Positions 35,198-44,957 of a stretch of DNA of 64,000 nt are shown one piece after another. Where the stretch lies: contig JAQUYD010000001.1 of assembly GCA_028692035.1 (NCBI GenBank), forward strand, positions 1-64,000. Direction: 5' to 3'. The notes below the pieces were generated by a model. That model was not told the origin of the DNA. It did not search any database and worked only from the letters and a program-made list of their open reading frames with translations. The DNA is from Oscillospiraceae bacterium. Its GTDB lineage: Bacteria > Bacillota > Clostridia > Oscillospirales > Ruminococcaceae. The position numbers were made by a program, and so were the translations under genes. How positions within the stretch are numbered: the stretch's first letter is position 1; each line of letters opens with the position of its first letter.

Positions 35198-37144
35198 CTA
35201 TTCTGCGTCCCCATCCTCCGGTGCGCTCTCATTGACCGCACGCATCGACAGGCTAACGCGTTTTTTCTCAAAATCGATCTCAGTGATTTTTGCCTCGACC
35301 TCATCGCCAACATTCAAAACGTCAGAAACTTTGTTGACCCGATCCGCAGAGATCTGAGAAATATGAATCAATCCGTCGATTCCCGGGATAATTTGTGCGA
35401 AAGCCCCAAAGGTGGTGATGGACACGATTTTCACCTTGGTAATGGTGCCAACAGGGTACTCATTCTTCAAAATTTCCCAAGGATTCTCTTGTTCATTCTT
35501 GTAGCCAAGAGAAATCTTGTGCTTTTCAGCATCGATATCTTTCACGTATACTTCCAGCACGTCGCCTACTTTAACAACCTCGGACGGATGTTTAATGCGA
35601 TTCCAAGACAATTCGGAAATGTGGATCATGCCGTCTACGCCGCCCAAATCGACAAACGCGCCATAAGAAGTGAGCGATTTGACTGCGCCAGTATATTTCT
35701 TACCAACCTCAACCGTCTGCCAAAACGCCTCTTCCAGAACCTTTCTTTGTTCTTTCATAACGGCTTTCATCGAGCCGATGATACGCTTGCGGCCACGACC
35801 GATATCTTTGCACTCAAGAATTTTTAAAGAAACGTGCTGTTTTACCAGCTCTTCCAGATTCTCCACGCGGGACAGACTCGACTGAGAAGCGGGAACGAAT
35901 ACTCTTACACCGTTGGTGGAAACAATCACGCCGCCTTTGACCGCTTCGATTACGTTGCCTTCCAAAATTTCACCGGTCTCAGCAGCCTCCTGTACCTTCA
36001 TCATACCGGCAATGGCATCCAAGCGCTTCTTGGACAAAACAACAGTACCCTCTACATCATTAACACGGACGACCAGCAACTCGATCTCATCGCCAACTTT
36101 AACCAGATCCTCGATCTTTACGTTCGGATCATCGGTCAACTCGCTTAGTGGTACATATCCGGTATGCTTCGTGCCGATATCTACCTGTATCTCGGTCGGT
36201 GTAACACCAACAACGACGCCTGTCTCCTTCTTACCGTTATATGTACTTTTGAAAGATTGATCCAGCATCTCCCCAAAGCTTAATTCGTCGGTTGTAATAA
36301 ATTCATTCATGGTTTCTTGTACCTCCTTAATTATGCAAGCCGGAGTCGAAGCGCCGGCAGTAACACCAATCACACAGTTTGCAGAAAGATCGAATCGCGG
36401 CAATTCACTGGCCTTTTCGATGTGAAATGTTTGACAGTATTGGCCGCATATCTCGGCCAATTTCATGGTGTTGGAGCTGTTTTTGCCCCCGATCACCACC
36501 ATGCTATCCGATTCTTTCGCCAGCACGATCGCTTCCTGCTGCCGCATTTCCGTAGCATTACATATTGTATCAAAAATAATTAAGTTTGTATAGACTTTTT
36601 TCGCGAAAATTGCAGATTTTCTCCATTCCTGGATATTAAAAGTGGTCTGCGCCACTAAAATTGCGGGCTGTTTTGCCAAATCCGGCGTCTTGGCCGTTAT
36701 TTCTTCCAATTCGGCCAGAGATTTAAATACCCTCGCGCCGTTTTTGCAAAATCCAATGATCCCCTCGACCTCCGGGTGATTTTTGTCCCCCGCAACCAGA
36801 ATTTGGCACCCTTTTTCGCTGTGTTCTGTCACGATTTGATGGATTTTTGCGACAAATGGGCAGGTCGCGTCCACATAAGGGATGCCGCTGCGTTCCAGAT
36901 AATCGTAGATCGACCGGCCAACACCATGGGAGCGGATGACCACCGTCGCCCCCTGGGGGATCTGCTCCGGTGCTTCCACCGCTTGGACCCCTTTGCCCGC
37001 CAGCTGCTCTACAATCTGCGGATTATGAATGATTGGCCCTAGCGTTACGACGTGAGGGTACTCTTCCGCCGCATCGAAAGCGATTTTTACCGCCCGGTCA
37101 ACGCCAAAGCAGAACCCTGCGGTTTTTGCTATTTTGATTCGCAC
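35198..37144 (-). CDS. ispH-rpsA: IspH-RpsA fusion: HMBPP reductase joined to ribosomal protein S1
   Basis: A 648-residue fusion. Residues 1-285 are IspH, the 4Fe-4S enzyme for the last step of the MEP isoprenoid pathway. Cluster cysteines are C12 (AGFCFGVD), C95 (VDATCPF) and C195 (FDTICNAT). From about 300 there are four S1 RNA-binding domains, beginning with [49 protein letters not shown] and [17 protein letters not shown]. The third and fourth have the full S1 pattern. This fusion is known in a subset of Clostridia. The start is a GTG at 37144 with GGAGG ten bases upstream and a 16-base overlap with plsC. The track's ATG lies inside plsC. Confidence 0.93.
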   Translation of the reverse strand: MRIKIAKTAGFCFGVDRAVKIAFDAAEEYPHVVTLGPIIHNPQIVEQLAGKGVQAVEAPEQIPQGATVVIRSHGVGRSIYDYLERSGIPYVDATCPFVAKIHQIVTEHSEKGCQILVAGDKNHPEVEGIIGFCKNGARVFKSLAELEEITAKTPDLAKQPAILVAQTTFNIQEWRKSAIFAKKVYTNLIIFDTICNATEMRQQEAIVLAKESDSMVVIGGKNSSNTMKLAEICGQYCQTFHIEKASELPRFDLSANCVIGVTAGASTPACIIKEVQETMNEFITTDELSFGEMLDQSFKSTYNGKKETGVVVGVTPTEIQVDIGTKHTGYVPLSELTDDPNVKIEDLVKVGDEIELLVVRVNDVEGTVVLSKKRLDAIAGMMKVQEAAETGEILEGNVIEAVKGGVIVSTNGVRVFVPASQSSLSRVENLEELVKQHVSLKILECKDIGRGRKRIIGSMKAVMKEQRKVLEEAFWQTVEVGKKYTGAVKSLTSYGAFVDLGGVDGMIHISELSWNRIKHPSEVVKVGDVLEVYVKDIDAEKHKISLGYKNEQENPWEILKNEYPVGTITKVKIVSITTFGAFAQIIPGIDGLIHISQISADRVNKVSDVLNVGDEVEAKITEIDFEKKRVSLSMRAVNESAPEDGDAE

Positions 37145-37743
37145 GATCTGGTTTCCTCCAAAAGTTTCTCCACCTCGTCCCACAATAAGGCGACCACCGC
37201 CTTAATTTGTTTGGTGGAATGATCCTCGATTAAAATTTGACTGCTGGAAATCGGTTTCCCGTACCGGACGACCACCTTGGACCGGAAACGCTTTCCGCCG
37301 TACCAGATTGCCGCCGGTAGCAGATCGCCGCCGCTTTGGGCGGCGATCACCGCGGCACCTGATTTAAACCGCAGCAGCTGATCGTCGTGGGAACGGGTTC
37401 CTTCCGGGAATAAGCCCAGCACCCGTCCGCTCCTGACCGTTTCCACCGCCGTATCGATGGCGCTGGTATCCCCTTTGCCCCGGGCCACTGGAAACGCTCC
37501 TAAATGCCGGATAATAAATCCGACAAATTTATTTTTAAAAAGCTCAACCTTTGCCATATACCGGATGGGCCTTTTGATTTTCTGCGCGACCAAAATCGGA
37601 TCCAGTGCCGACCGGTGATTGCAGCAAAGGATATATCCACGGTCCTGGGGCTGGTTTTCCTGACCGTAAAATTCCACCTTAAACCAAATCCGGAAAAGAA
37701 ATCCCGTTACAGTTTTTCCAAAATAATAAAACCAATTCGTCAT
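37129..37743 (-). CDS. plsC: 1-acyl-glycerol-3-phosphate acyltransferase
   Basis: A 204-residue acyltransferase making phosphatidic acid for membrane lipids. The active-site motif is NHRSALDP (an NHxSxxD variant) and the substrate motif is FPEGTRS; VARGKGD fits block II. One N-terminal hydrophobic segment anchors it. Start overlaps the cmk stop by 4 bases. Confidence 0.93.
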   Translation of the reverse strand: MTNWFYYFGKTVTGFLFRIWFKVEFYGQENQPQDRGYILCCNHRSALDPILVAQKIKRPIRYMAKVELFKNKFVGFIIRHLGAFPVARGKGDTSAIDTAVETVRSGRVLGLFPEGTRSHDDQLLRFKSGAAVIAAQSGGDLLPAAIWYGGKRFRSKVVVRYGKPISSSQILIEDHSTKQIKAVVALLWDEVEKLLEETRSCESK

Positions 37744-38417
37744 ATGATCTCCTGCCCTATTTTCTCTTTGATAACCGCCAAAACCGCCTGCACCGATTGT
37801 TCAAAATCCAACGCGGTCGTATCGACCAATATTGCATCCGGCGCTTGACGCAGCGGTGCGACTTTGCGTTTTGTGTCGTTTTCATCCCGTTTTTTCACGT
37901 CGGCCAACACTTCATCGAATCCGGAGCCAATCCCTTTTTCCTGAAGCTCTGCAAAACGCCGCCGTGCCCGCTCCTCTACCGCTGCGGTCAAATAGATTTT
38001 GACCTGTGCGTCAGGAAGTACAACAGTGCCAATGTCCCGGCCATCCATGATGATATTATTTTCCCGGGCAATATTCTGCTGCTGGCCGAACAAAAACTGC
38101 CGCACCTGCCCGATGGCGGAAACGGCCGAGGCCGCCGCAGACACCTGCGGCGTGCGGATGTTGGCGGTTATATTTTCTTTGTTCAGATAAATCTGCTGCT
38201 CCCCGTCTTCATATCCAAAAGCCACCTCGATTTGCGGCAGGCGGGTACAAACCGCTTTTTCGTCCGCCGGATCGATCCGGCTTTTTAGCATATCATACCC
38301 CACTGCCCGGTATAAAGCGCCAGTATCCACATATAAAAAACCGATCCGCTTGGCAGCTTCCCGAGAAATGGTACTTTTTCCGGCGCCGGCTGGGCCGTCT
38401 ATGGCTATTGCGTACAT
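37740..38417 (-). CDS. cmk: Cytidylate kinase
   Basis: A 225-residue nucleoside monophosphate kinase that phosphorylates CMP/dCMP. P-loop GPAGAGKSTISREAAKR lies at the N-terminus, with YVDTGALYRAVGY, MDGRDIGTVVLPDA and lid arginines (EERARRRFAEL) following. ATG 38417 has GGAAAGGA upstream; the track start adds 16 residues from within the preceding gene, with which it overlaps by 13 bases. Confidence 0.96.
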   Translation of the reverse strand: MYAIAIDGPAGAGKSTISREAAKRIGFLYVDTGALYRAVGYDMLKSRIDPADEKAVCTRLPQIEVAFGYEDGEQQIYLNKENITANIRTPQVSAAASAVSAIGQVRQFLFGQQQNIARENNIIMDGRDIGTVVLPDAQVKIYLTAAVEERARRRFAELQEKGIGSGFDEVLADVKKRDENDTKRKVAPLRQAPDAILVDTTALDFEQSVQAVLAVIKEKIGQEII

Positions 38418-39661
38418 GATACATCTTCCTTTCCCACACTTTCTCCGGCCACAAAACCAGTGCAAAAGGCGATTTGCAGGTTAAACCCACCGGTTCGCGC
38501 ATCCAAGTCCAAGACCTCCCCGGCAAAATACAACCCCTGGCAAAGCTTAGATTCCATTGTATGGGGGTTGACCTCTTTTGTCTGGACCCCCCCGGCCGTC
38601 ACGATGGCCTCCTCAATCGGCAGAAGGCCCTTTGGGGTTAAAGCCAAATGTTTGATAATTCCGCAAAGTTTTTCCCGTTGTTCACGCGTCACCTGGTGAA
38701 CCTTTTGCTCAGGTGGGATTTCGGATAGCCGAACGATCACCGGGATCAATTTACGTGGCAGTAGCTCTGAAAGGGAATTGAAAAAATCCCGGTTGGAATT
38801 GACCTGAAAATCCCGTAAAATCCGTTGCTCCAGCTGCCGGTTATCCAAGGCCGGCTTTAAATCGATCTCCAACTGATATTGCGAAAGATCTTTTTTTAAA
38901 TAGGTGCTAGCGGTGAGGACCAACGGGCCAGATACGCCAAAATGGGTGAAAAGCATTTCGCCCAGCTCGGTATATAAAGGCTTTTTTCGCCCCTTTTCCC
39001 ATAGTGTGAGGGTCACATTTTTAAGCGAAAGCCCCATACATTCCCGGCACCAGTCCTCTTTTGTTTCAATCGGTATCAGCGAAGGCATTGCCGGCGTCAC
39101 TGTATGCCCAGCCTGAGTGGCAAGCTGATACCCGTCCCCGGTGGACCCGGTCAGCGGATAGCTTTTCCCGCCCGTGGCTACAATGACCTTTGGCGCAGAG
39201 AATACGGCGCCGTCCTCACAACCAACGCCTGTGACTGTGCCGTCTACAACCAAAAGCTGTGAGATTCTCTGCTGAACAAAAACAACCCCCGCCTTCTTGG
39301 CGAAAGACACCAGCGCATCCACAACATCTACAGCTTGATCCGAAACCGGAAAAACCCGGTTCCCACGCTCCACTTTCAAAGGAACGCCAAGGCTCTCCAA
39401 AAGGGCCATCGTGCGTTGCGGCGGAAAACGGTGGATCGCCCCGAACAAAAACTTGCTATTGGAGCACACGTTTTGCAGAAAAACCTCCTCGCTGCAATCA
39501 TTGGTCACATTACAGCGCCCCTTGCCGGTGATCATGACCTTTCGGGCCATGCGGGAGTTACGTTCAGCCAGTAGTACCTGTGCGCCATTTTTTGCCGCTG
39601 TCCCTGCGGCAATCAAACCGGCTGCGCCGCCGCCGACAACAATCACGTCAAATTGCTTCAT
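38405..39661 (-). CDS. HI0933/YhiN-family flavoprotein
   Basis: A 418-residue NAD(P)/FAD-dependent oxidoreductase of the YhiN/HI0933 type. FAD-binding GGGAAGLIAAGTAAKNG is at the N-terminus, followed by GRCNVTNDC. ATGGKSYPLTGSTGDGY and the C-terminal GEVLDLDARTGGFNLQIAFCTGF are typical of this family. The physiological substrate is not established. It begins as the rpiR-type regulator ends, with GAGGAG upstream, and leads into cmk. Confidence 0.9.
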   Translation of the reverse strand: MKQFDVIVVGGGAAGLIAAGTAAKNGAQVLLAERNSRMARKVMITGKGRCNVTNDCSEEVFLQNVCSNSKFLFGAIHRFPPQRTMALLESLGVPLKVERGNRVFPVSDQAVDVVDALVSFAKKAGVVFVQQRISQLLVVDGTVTGVGCEDGAVFSAPKVIVATGGKSYPLTGSTGDGYQLATQAGHTVTPAMPSLIPIETKEDWCRECMGLSLKNVTLTLWEKGRKKPLYTELGEMLFTHFGVSGPLVLTASTYLKKDLSQYQLEIDLKPALDNRQLEQRILRDFQVNSNRDFFNSLSELLPRKLIPVIVRLSEIPPEQKVHQVTREQREKLCGIIKHLALTPKGLLPIEEAIVTAGGVQTKEVNPHTMESKLCQGLYFAGEVLDLDARTGGFNLQIAFCTGFVAGESVGKEDVSCTQ

Positions 39662-40530
39662 CGATGGGGCTCCTCTATTTTTTCATAAACATTGTATTCG
39701 TCCCAAATTTGTTCCAGCCGCTCGTAGGTGCTGGAAATCTCGTCCTTCTTTCGGATTCCAATCGCTACAATCAGCGCGTTGATCATGCTCAACGGCGCCA
39801 CCAGAGAATCCACAAAAGAGGCCATGTCGCTGCGGGCCAGCAGCAGATGGTCGGCAGTTTCGGCAATGGGTGACAGATCCGAATCTGTAATGGCAATTAC
39901 CTTCGCCCCGCTTTGCTTGGCAAATCGGGCCGCATTCACCGTCCGTTGGGAGTACCGTGGGAAGGTAATGCCGATAAAAACATCCCCTTCTTGAATCCGC
40001 ATGATCTGTTCAAACATCTCGCTGGTGCTGGTCGTGTTCACCAAGCGGACATTTTCAAAAATCTGGTTAAAATAAAAACTCATAAAGCCGGACAAGGCCG
40101 ATGCGCTGCGCACGCCCAGGATATAGATATTTTTGGCGTTTACAATCGTATCCACCGCCTGCTCAAAATCCTCGACCGATGCTTTTTCCATGGTGCGACG
40201 GATTTTTTCAATATCCAGGTTCAGCACCTTATGCAGAACGTTTCCTTCGCCTAGCTGGTCGCTGGTGACCTCCATCCGCTGTACCGAAGTCAGCCGGTTT
40301 CGGATCAGTTCCTGTAACGCCCGCTGCAGCTGCGGATATCCCTCAAACCCCAGCTCCGACGCAAAACGAACTACTGTGGATTCACTGACGCCTACGGTCA
40401 TTCCAAGTTTTGCTGCGGTCATAAAAGCCGCTTTGTCATAATGTTCCAGGATATACCGCGCAATCAGCTTTTGCCCTTTTGAAAAACCGGGCATCAGCTG
40501 CGTGATGGAATGGATCAGATCTCTGCTCAT
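39658..40530 (-). CDS. MurR/RpiR-family transcription regulator
   Basis: A 290-residue regulator with an N-terminal HTH (AAKLGMTVGVSESTVVRFASELGFEGYPQL) and a C-terminal SIS sugar-phosphate domain (VNAKNIYILGVRSASALSGF, GITFPRYSQRTVNAARFAKQSGAKVIAITD). It probably senses a sugar phosphate. No sugar-use genes are adjacent, so its targets are unclear. It may be co-transcribed with the flavoprotein, cmk, plsC and ispH-rpsA. Confidence 0.9.
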   Translation of the reverse strand: MSRDLIHSITQLMPGFSKGQKLIARYILEHYDKAAFMTAAKLGMTVGVSESTVVRFASELGFEGYPQLQRALQELIRNRLTSVQRMEVTSDQLGEGNVLHKVLNLDIEKIRRTMEKASVEDFEQAVDTIVNAKNIYILGVRSASALSGFMSFYFNQIFENVRLVNTTSTSEMFEQIMRIQEGDVFIGITFPRYSQRTVNAARFAKQSGAKVIAITDSDLSPIAETADHLLLARSDMASFVDSLVAPLSMINALIVAIGIRKKDEISSTYERLEQIWDEYNVYEKIEEPHR

Positions 40531-40668
40531 CCTCTCACCCTTTCAAGAACCTTTTATCTGGATATAATTTTATCGTTCTCAAGACAGAAATGCAAGAGAT
40601 TTTGCAGGAATTTCATCAGTTTCCTGTTTTTTGGGGCAAAAATCGGGAAAACTCCAGCTTTCACCATA

Positions 40669-40707
40669 AAAAAGCAGGGAAAATGAAAATCCATTTCCCC
40701 TGCTTTG
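40669..40707 (-). terminator. Terminator of spoVG
   Basis: AAAGCAGGGGAAATGG pairs with CATTTTCCCTGCTTT, then a T run, 85 bases past the spoVG stop. The remainder of 40531-40791 shows no gene; the track ORF 40554..40814 crosses this hairpin and lacks coding character. Confidence 0.75.
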
Positions 40708-40791
40708 CAGATATACGATTGATCCGGCTTGTTGTTCTCACCGGATTTTACGGGGTAACTTCGTTTTGAATCCTCCCGCACGGAGATGGAT

Positions 40792-41091
40792 TTACCATCG
40801 ACTTTTCTCCTCATTTTCGGCGTATGCTGCTTGCTGGGAAAGGTGTTTCTGGTACTCCTCCAGGATCATCCCCTCCAGCGTTTTGCGCCCCTCCATTGTG
40901 ATTGGATGAACAATATCCCGGAACACGCCGTTATCGTCCTTTCGGCTGGGCATGGCGACAAATAGCCGTTCGCTCCCTGCAATCACTTTGATGTCATGCA
41001 CCGCCAAATCCTGGTCGATTGTCACCGAGACCAGCGCTTTGAGTTTTCCTTCCTCGTAAGTTCTTCTGATTCGGATATCTGTTATATTCAT
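40792..41091 (-). CDS. spoVG: SpoVG, RNA-binding septation/sporulation regulator
   Basis: A 99-residue SpoVG protein. Core motifs are ITDIRIRR, VTIDQDLAVHDIKVI, FVAMPSRKDDNGVFRDIVHPIT and a charged C-terminal helix. SpoVG binds nucleic acids and affects septation, sporulation and envelope genes. The length matches the family and GGAGGGG precedes the start. It is transcribed away from murC. Confidence 0.96.
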   Translation of the reverse strand: MNITDIRIRRTYEEGKLKALVSVTIDQDLAVHDIKVIAGSERLFVAMPSRKDDNGVFRDIVHPITMEGRKTLEGMILEEYQKHLSQQAAYAENEEKSRW

Positions 41092-41250
41092 CGTGATTTC
41101 CCCTCCTTGTTGATGTCCTTAGTATGGAACGCCGGGAAAAATCTTATGCAATCCGGCAAAATCTCCGCGAAATTTTTGAAAGGTGTTTATTTTATTCTCC
41201 TGAAGCAATATAATAGGAATATGGACCTATATGATTTGGGGGGCTTATTT

Positions 41251-42624
41251 GTGTATGGCAGTTATGAAGAAATTTTAGAAAACAAAAAACATTTCCATTT
41301 CATTGGCATCGGCGGATCAGGCATGTTCCCGCTTGTGCAGATTTTACATCAAAAAGGATGCTATATTACTGGCTCTGATAACAACGAAACTGATACGGTA
41401 GAATATGAACGCAGCGTGCTGGGTATCCCCGTTCATATCGGCCACGATCCAGCCAATCTCGGCGGTGCAGACTGTGTCATTTACACAGCTGCCGTCTCCA
41501 AAGACAATCCGGAACTGAAAGCCGCTTTTGATTCCGGCGCGCTGGTACTGGAGCGGGCTAAGATGCTGGGGCTCATCTCCCAAGGATACCACAACGCCAT
41601 CTGCGTTTCCGGCACCCATGGGAAGACGACCACCTCCGCCATGATTACCCAGATGCTGTTAGGCGCGGGACTGGATCCCTCTGTCGTCATCGGCGGCAAG
41701 CTGCCTTTGCTCCATGGCGGCGGGCGGGTGGGAAAAAGCGATCTGATCGTCTGCGAGGCATGCGAATTTTCCGACCATTTTCTGGAGCTCTCTCCGGATA
41801 TCTCGGTCATTTTAAATGTGGATGCGGATCATTTGGAATATTTCGGGACATTGGAAAACATCATTCGTTCTTTCCACAAATTCTCTGAAAAGACCAGCCG
41901 TACCTTGATCGTCAATATAGACGATCCTAACACCAAAAAAGCCGTTGAAGGGTTAGGCGGAAAAGAAATTATCACCTTCGGCTCCAGCGATACCTGTGAC
42001 TACTATCCGACGAATATTTCCTACCATCCAGAGGGAAAAACGACTTTTACTTTGATGCATCAAAAAGAAAAGGTCGCGGAGATTTCCCTGTCCATCCCGG
42101 GCAGGCACAACATTCTAAACGCCGTCGCCGCTATCGCCGCCTGCTTGGCTGTTGGCGCCAAGCCCGGTGACATTGTGAAAAGCCTCAAAGAATTCCACGG
42201 TGCCGGGCGCCGGTTTGAAATTCTCGGCGTAAAAAATGGGATTACCATCGCCGACGACTACGCGCACCACCCCACTGAATTGGAAGCCACTTTAAAAGCC
42301 GCCAAGGAAATGCATTTTAATCGGGTCTGGGCCGTTTTTCAGCCTTTCACTTTCTCCCGCACCAAAATCCTTTTTGACGACTTTGTGCGGGTGCTGCCGA
42401 TCGCCGATCAGGTCATTTTGGCGCCGATTATGGGCGGCCGAGAGGTGAACGAATACGGAATCGCCTCTGAGGATCTGGCGGCGAAAATGCCTCGGACTGT
42501 TTGCCTTCCCTCCTTTGAAAGGATTACGGAATATGCACTGTCCCATGCAAAGCCGGGAGATCTGATCATCACCTTGGGCTGTGGGGACATCAACAAATGT
42601 TCTAAAATGATGGTCAACGCATAA
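41251..42624 (+). CDS. murC: MurC, UDP-N-acetylmuramate-L-alanine ligase
   Basis: A 457-residue ligase adding L-alanine to UDP-MurNAc in peptidoglycan synthesis. FHFIGIGGSGMFPLVQIL at the N-terminus, ATP loop SGTHGKTTTSAMITQ, LNVDADHLEYFG and DDYAHHPTELEATL are diagnostic. The start is uncertain. The track ORF begins within spoVG (40996). I prefer GTG 41251, preceded seven bases upstream by GGGGGG, which gives a family-typical N-terminus. ATG 41221 also fits, but it sits almost on the predicted transcript start (TATAAT at about 41208). Confidence 0.92.
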   Translation: MYGSYEEILENKKHFHFIGIGGSGMFPLVQILHQKGCYITGSDNNETDTVEYERSVLGIPVHIGHDPANLGGADCVIYTAAVSKDNPELKAAFDSGALVLERAKMLGLISQGYHNAICVSGTHGKTTTSAMITQMLLGAGLDPSVVIGGKLPLLHGGGRVGKSDLIVCEACEFSDHFLELSPDISVILNVDADHLEYFGTLENIIRSFHKFSEKTSRTLIVNIDDPNTKKAVEGLGGKEIITFGSSDTCDYYPTNISYHPEGKTTFTLMHQKEKVAEISLSIPGRHNILNAVAAIAACLAVGAKPGDIVKSLKEFHGAGRRFEILGVKNGITIADDYAHHPTELEATLKAAKEMHFNRVWAVFQPFTFSRTKILFDDFVRVLPIADQVILAPIMGGREVNEYGIASEDLAAKMPRTVCLPSFERITEYALSHAKPGDLIITLGCGDINKCSKMMVNA

Positions 42625-42642
42625 AGTTTGCAGCACATTTTT

Positions 42643-42696
42643 CCGAAAGACAGAGGGCCGATATCCGTTGAGGGTACCGGGCCCTCTGTCTTTCGG
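42643..42696 (+). terminator. Terminator of murC
   Basis: A 17-18 bp stem (CCGAAAGACAGAGGGCC and complement) starts about 20 bases past the murC stop. Confidence 0.85.
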
Positions 42697-42790
42697 CAGA
42701 CATCAAAAGCTTAAAAAGACAAATCCATCCTCGTATTTGTCAAAACGAACAATAAATATTTCACATATCTTACAAAATTATGGAAAATAC

Positions 42791-42819
42791 TTGACATGGA
42801 CCTGGCTCCAAATGATAAA
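42791..42819 (+). promoter_or_regulatory. Promoter of the MATE gene
   Basis: A perfect TTGACA is followed after 17 bases by GATAAA. About 78 bases of leader without an evident structure precede the gene. Confidence 0.6.
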
Positions 42820-42897
42820 GTATCAATATGCGTTGTTTTATAAACCGAAAACGTCGCTTTTATCGATACGGACCAATAAAATGTTAGGAAGGTGAGG

Positions 42898-44307
42898 ATG
42901 AAGTTGGCGACAAAAACAATCAACATAACAGATGAATCCCAGAGCGTGACGAAAACCATTGTGTTTTTGGCTTGGCCCGTTTTTTTGGAGCAGATTTTCA
43001 CCACGCTGGTCAGCTATGCGGACACGGCGATGGTCGGCTCCCTCGGTGCCTGGGCGACCGCATCGGTTACCATCAGCAATCCGCCGATTTTTCTTTTAAA
43101 CGGCATTATTATGGCATTGGGGATTGGCATTACCTCGTTGGTTGCCCGCAGCGTCGGTGCAAAAGATCCGGAAACGGTTAAAAAATTGATGCACCATGCT
43201 ATTTGGGCAATTATCGTGATCGGGATCCCCATCTGCCTGATTACCATAGCGCTGTACCGGATGATCCCGTTGTGGATGGGAGCCGCGCCGGATATCATCG
43301 ACACCGCCGCCCAGTACAACCTGATCCTCTCCTTGGGCCGCTTTTTTATGGTTGTCTCCATGATGCTCAACTCCGCTTTCCGTGGCTATGGAGACACTAA
43401 AACGCCGCTGTTGGTCAATTCGGTCATGAACGTGGTTAATGTGATCCTTAACTTTTTCCTGATTTACCCTACTCGGGAGCTTTCTCTTTTCGGGCGCACC
43501 TTTACCGTCTTCGGCGCTGGGATGGAGGTCGCCGGCGCAGCGATCGCCAGCTCGTTAGGCATGGCAGTTGCGGGGTTGATGACCCTTTGGGTTGCTTTCT
43601 TTCGGAAAAATGAATACCGAATTCATTTTAAGGGCAACTGGAAAATCGATAGGCTGCTGACAAAACAGATTTTCGGAATTAGTTTTCCCTCCATGCTGGA
43701 GCGGATTTTTATGTCCTCTTCCGGGATTTTTGTCACCAGCAGCATTGCCATTTTGGGCACCGCCAACATCGCGGCGAACAGTCTGTGCCTGACAGCAGAA
43801 TCCCTGTCCTATATGCCTGCTTTCGCTTTTCAGACGGCAGTAACGACCTTGGTTGGGCAGTCGCTTGGCGCTAAGAAATCGCAATTGGCCGAAAAATTTG
43901 TCCGGCAGACGTTGCTCATGGGCGTTATCACGATGGCTTTTACCGGCGCAGGATTGTTTATCTTCTCAAACCAGCTGATCAGCGTTTTTACGCCAGACGC
44001 GGATGTCATCGCCTTGGCCGCCCACTGTTTGCGGCTCGTTGCGTTCATGCAGATCCCCCAGGTTGCCGCCTGGATTTTCTCCGGTGTGTTGCGCGGCGCA
44101 GGAGATACCAAATTTAATTTCTATATTACTGCCGCCACCAACTGGTCCATTCGGACCCTGTGGTCGGTTCTGGCCATCCGGGTTTTTCATTTTGGACTGT
44201 TCTCTACCCAGGTCGTCATGCTGGTGGAAATTGTCGTCCGTCTGATGCTTCTTTATCTGCGCTATCGCACTGGCAAATGGAAGTATGTATTGGAGAAAAA
44301 CGGGTAA
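42898..44307 (+). CDS. MATE-family efflux transporter
   Basis: A 469-residue polytopic exporter with twelve hydrophobic segments in two related halves. VFLEQIFTTLVSYADTAMVGSLG near the N-terminus and its counterpart SFPSMLERIFMSSSGIFVTSSIA in the middle are typical of MATE antiporters. GLGIGITSLVARSVGAKD-like and GQSLGAKKSQLAEKFVRQ motifs sit at matching positions. It probably exports organic cations or drugs by Na+ or H+ exchange; substrate unknown. ATG 42898 has GGAAGG upstream. Single-gene unit. Confidence 0.92.
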   Translation: MKLATKTINITDESQSVTKTIVFLAWPVFLEQIFTTLVSYADTAMVGSLGAWATASVTISNPPIFLLNGIIMALGIGITSLVARSVGAKDPETVKKLMHHAIWAIIVIGIPICLITIALYRMIPLWMGAAPDIIDTAAQYNLILSLGRFFMVVSMMLNSAFRGYGDTKTPLLVNSVMNVVNVILNFFLIYPTRELSLFGRTFTVFGAGMEVAGAAIASSLGMAVAGLMTLWVAFFRKNEYRIHFKGNWKIDRLLTKQIFGISFPSMLERIFMSSSGIFVTSSIAILGTANIAANSLCLTAESLSYMPAFAFQTAVTTLVGQSLGAKKSQLAEKFVRQTLLMGVITMAFTGAGLFIFSNQLISVFTPDADVIALAAHCLRLVAFMQIPQVAAWIFSGVLRGAGDTKFNFYITAATNWSIRTLWSVLAIRVFHFGLFSTQVVMLVEIVVRLMLLYLRYRTGKWKYVLEKNG

Positions 44308-44321
44308 AGACTGCGATTTGA

Positions 44322-44359
44322 AAAAAAAACCGGTATAGCGTGGCTATACCAGTTTTTTT
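44322..44359. terminator. Bidirectional terminator between the MATE and EndoA-type genes
   Basis: AAAAACCGGTATAGC pairs with GCTATACCAGTTTTT around a 3-base loop, with A and T runs on both sides, between convergent genes. Confidence 0.85.
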
Positions 44360-44386
44360 CACCTCTGGTCAAGACGTTTTTAGCTC

Positions 44387-44761
44387 CTATGTAAACCGGG
44401 CAGGAGCGTTTTCCTCTCCATGTAGTCCAAAGCTGATGGAGAGAGCCTGATCGATCTGCGACATAGAAGCGGTATCCAGCTTACCCATTCGTTCCTTTAA
44501 GCGCCTTTTATCAATCGTTCGCACCTGTTCTAAAAGCACCACGGAATCCTTGGACAAGCCGCAATCCTGTGAATGAAGCGCAATATGAGTCGGTAGTTTG
44601 GATTTATCTTTTTGGCTTGTGATCGCCGCAGCAATCACAGTGGGGCTGTATTTGTTGCCGACGTCGTTTTGCACGATAAGAACCGGACGAACGCCCCCCT
44701 GCTCCGATCCTACTACCGGGCTCAAATCCGCATAGTAAATATCTCCGCGTTTTACAGTCAA
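44387..44761 (-). CDS. ndoA: MazF/EndoA-family mRNA interferase
   Basis: A 124-residue toxin-type endoribonuclease. [43 protein letters not shown] and [12 protein letters not shown] match EndoA/NdoA of Bacillus, which cuts mRNA at UACAU. The start is taken as TTG 44761, giving the family-typical [10 protein letters not shown] and lying ten bases after CGGAG; the track ATG (44788) adds nine residues and has a weak site. No antitoxin gene lies upstream in the usual place. Confidence 0.88.
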   Translation of the reverse strand: MTVKRGDIYYADLSPVVGSEQGGVRPVLIVQNDVGNKYSPTVIAAAITSQKDKSKLPTHIALHSQDCGLSKDSVVLLEQVRTIDKRRLKERMGKLDTASMSQIDQALSISFGLHGEENAPARFT

Positions 44762-44923
44762 GGAAATCACACTCCGTAGGTTTTTCATTTCTTTGAAACC
44801 TGAAAGGTCGCTTTTAGTATGCGCATAAAAGCAGCGGCTTAGTCATTTGTTGCCGCAAAACCGGTTTCACTTCATTATATTTTCCATCGGAGTTTTTTGA
44901 CAAAAGCTGCGGATTGTCAGATG

Positions 44924-44957
44924 AAAAAAAGCAGGCGAAAAAGTTCGTCTGCTTTTT
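44924..44957 (-). terminator. Terminator of the nnr-lipoprotein unit
   Basis: GCAGACGAA pairs with TTCGCCTGC, then a T7 run on the minus strand, overlapping the stop of the lipoprotein gene. It separates that unit from the EndoA-type gene. Confidence 0.7.

Noticed and set aside
40554-40814. 86-aa ORF downstream of spoVG
   Set aside because: It runs through the spoVG terminator hairpin and overlaps the spoVG 3' end; it shows no coding character.
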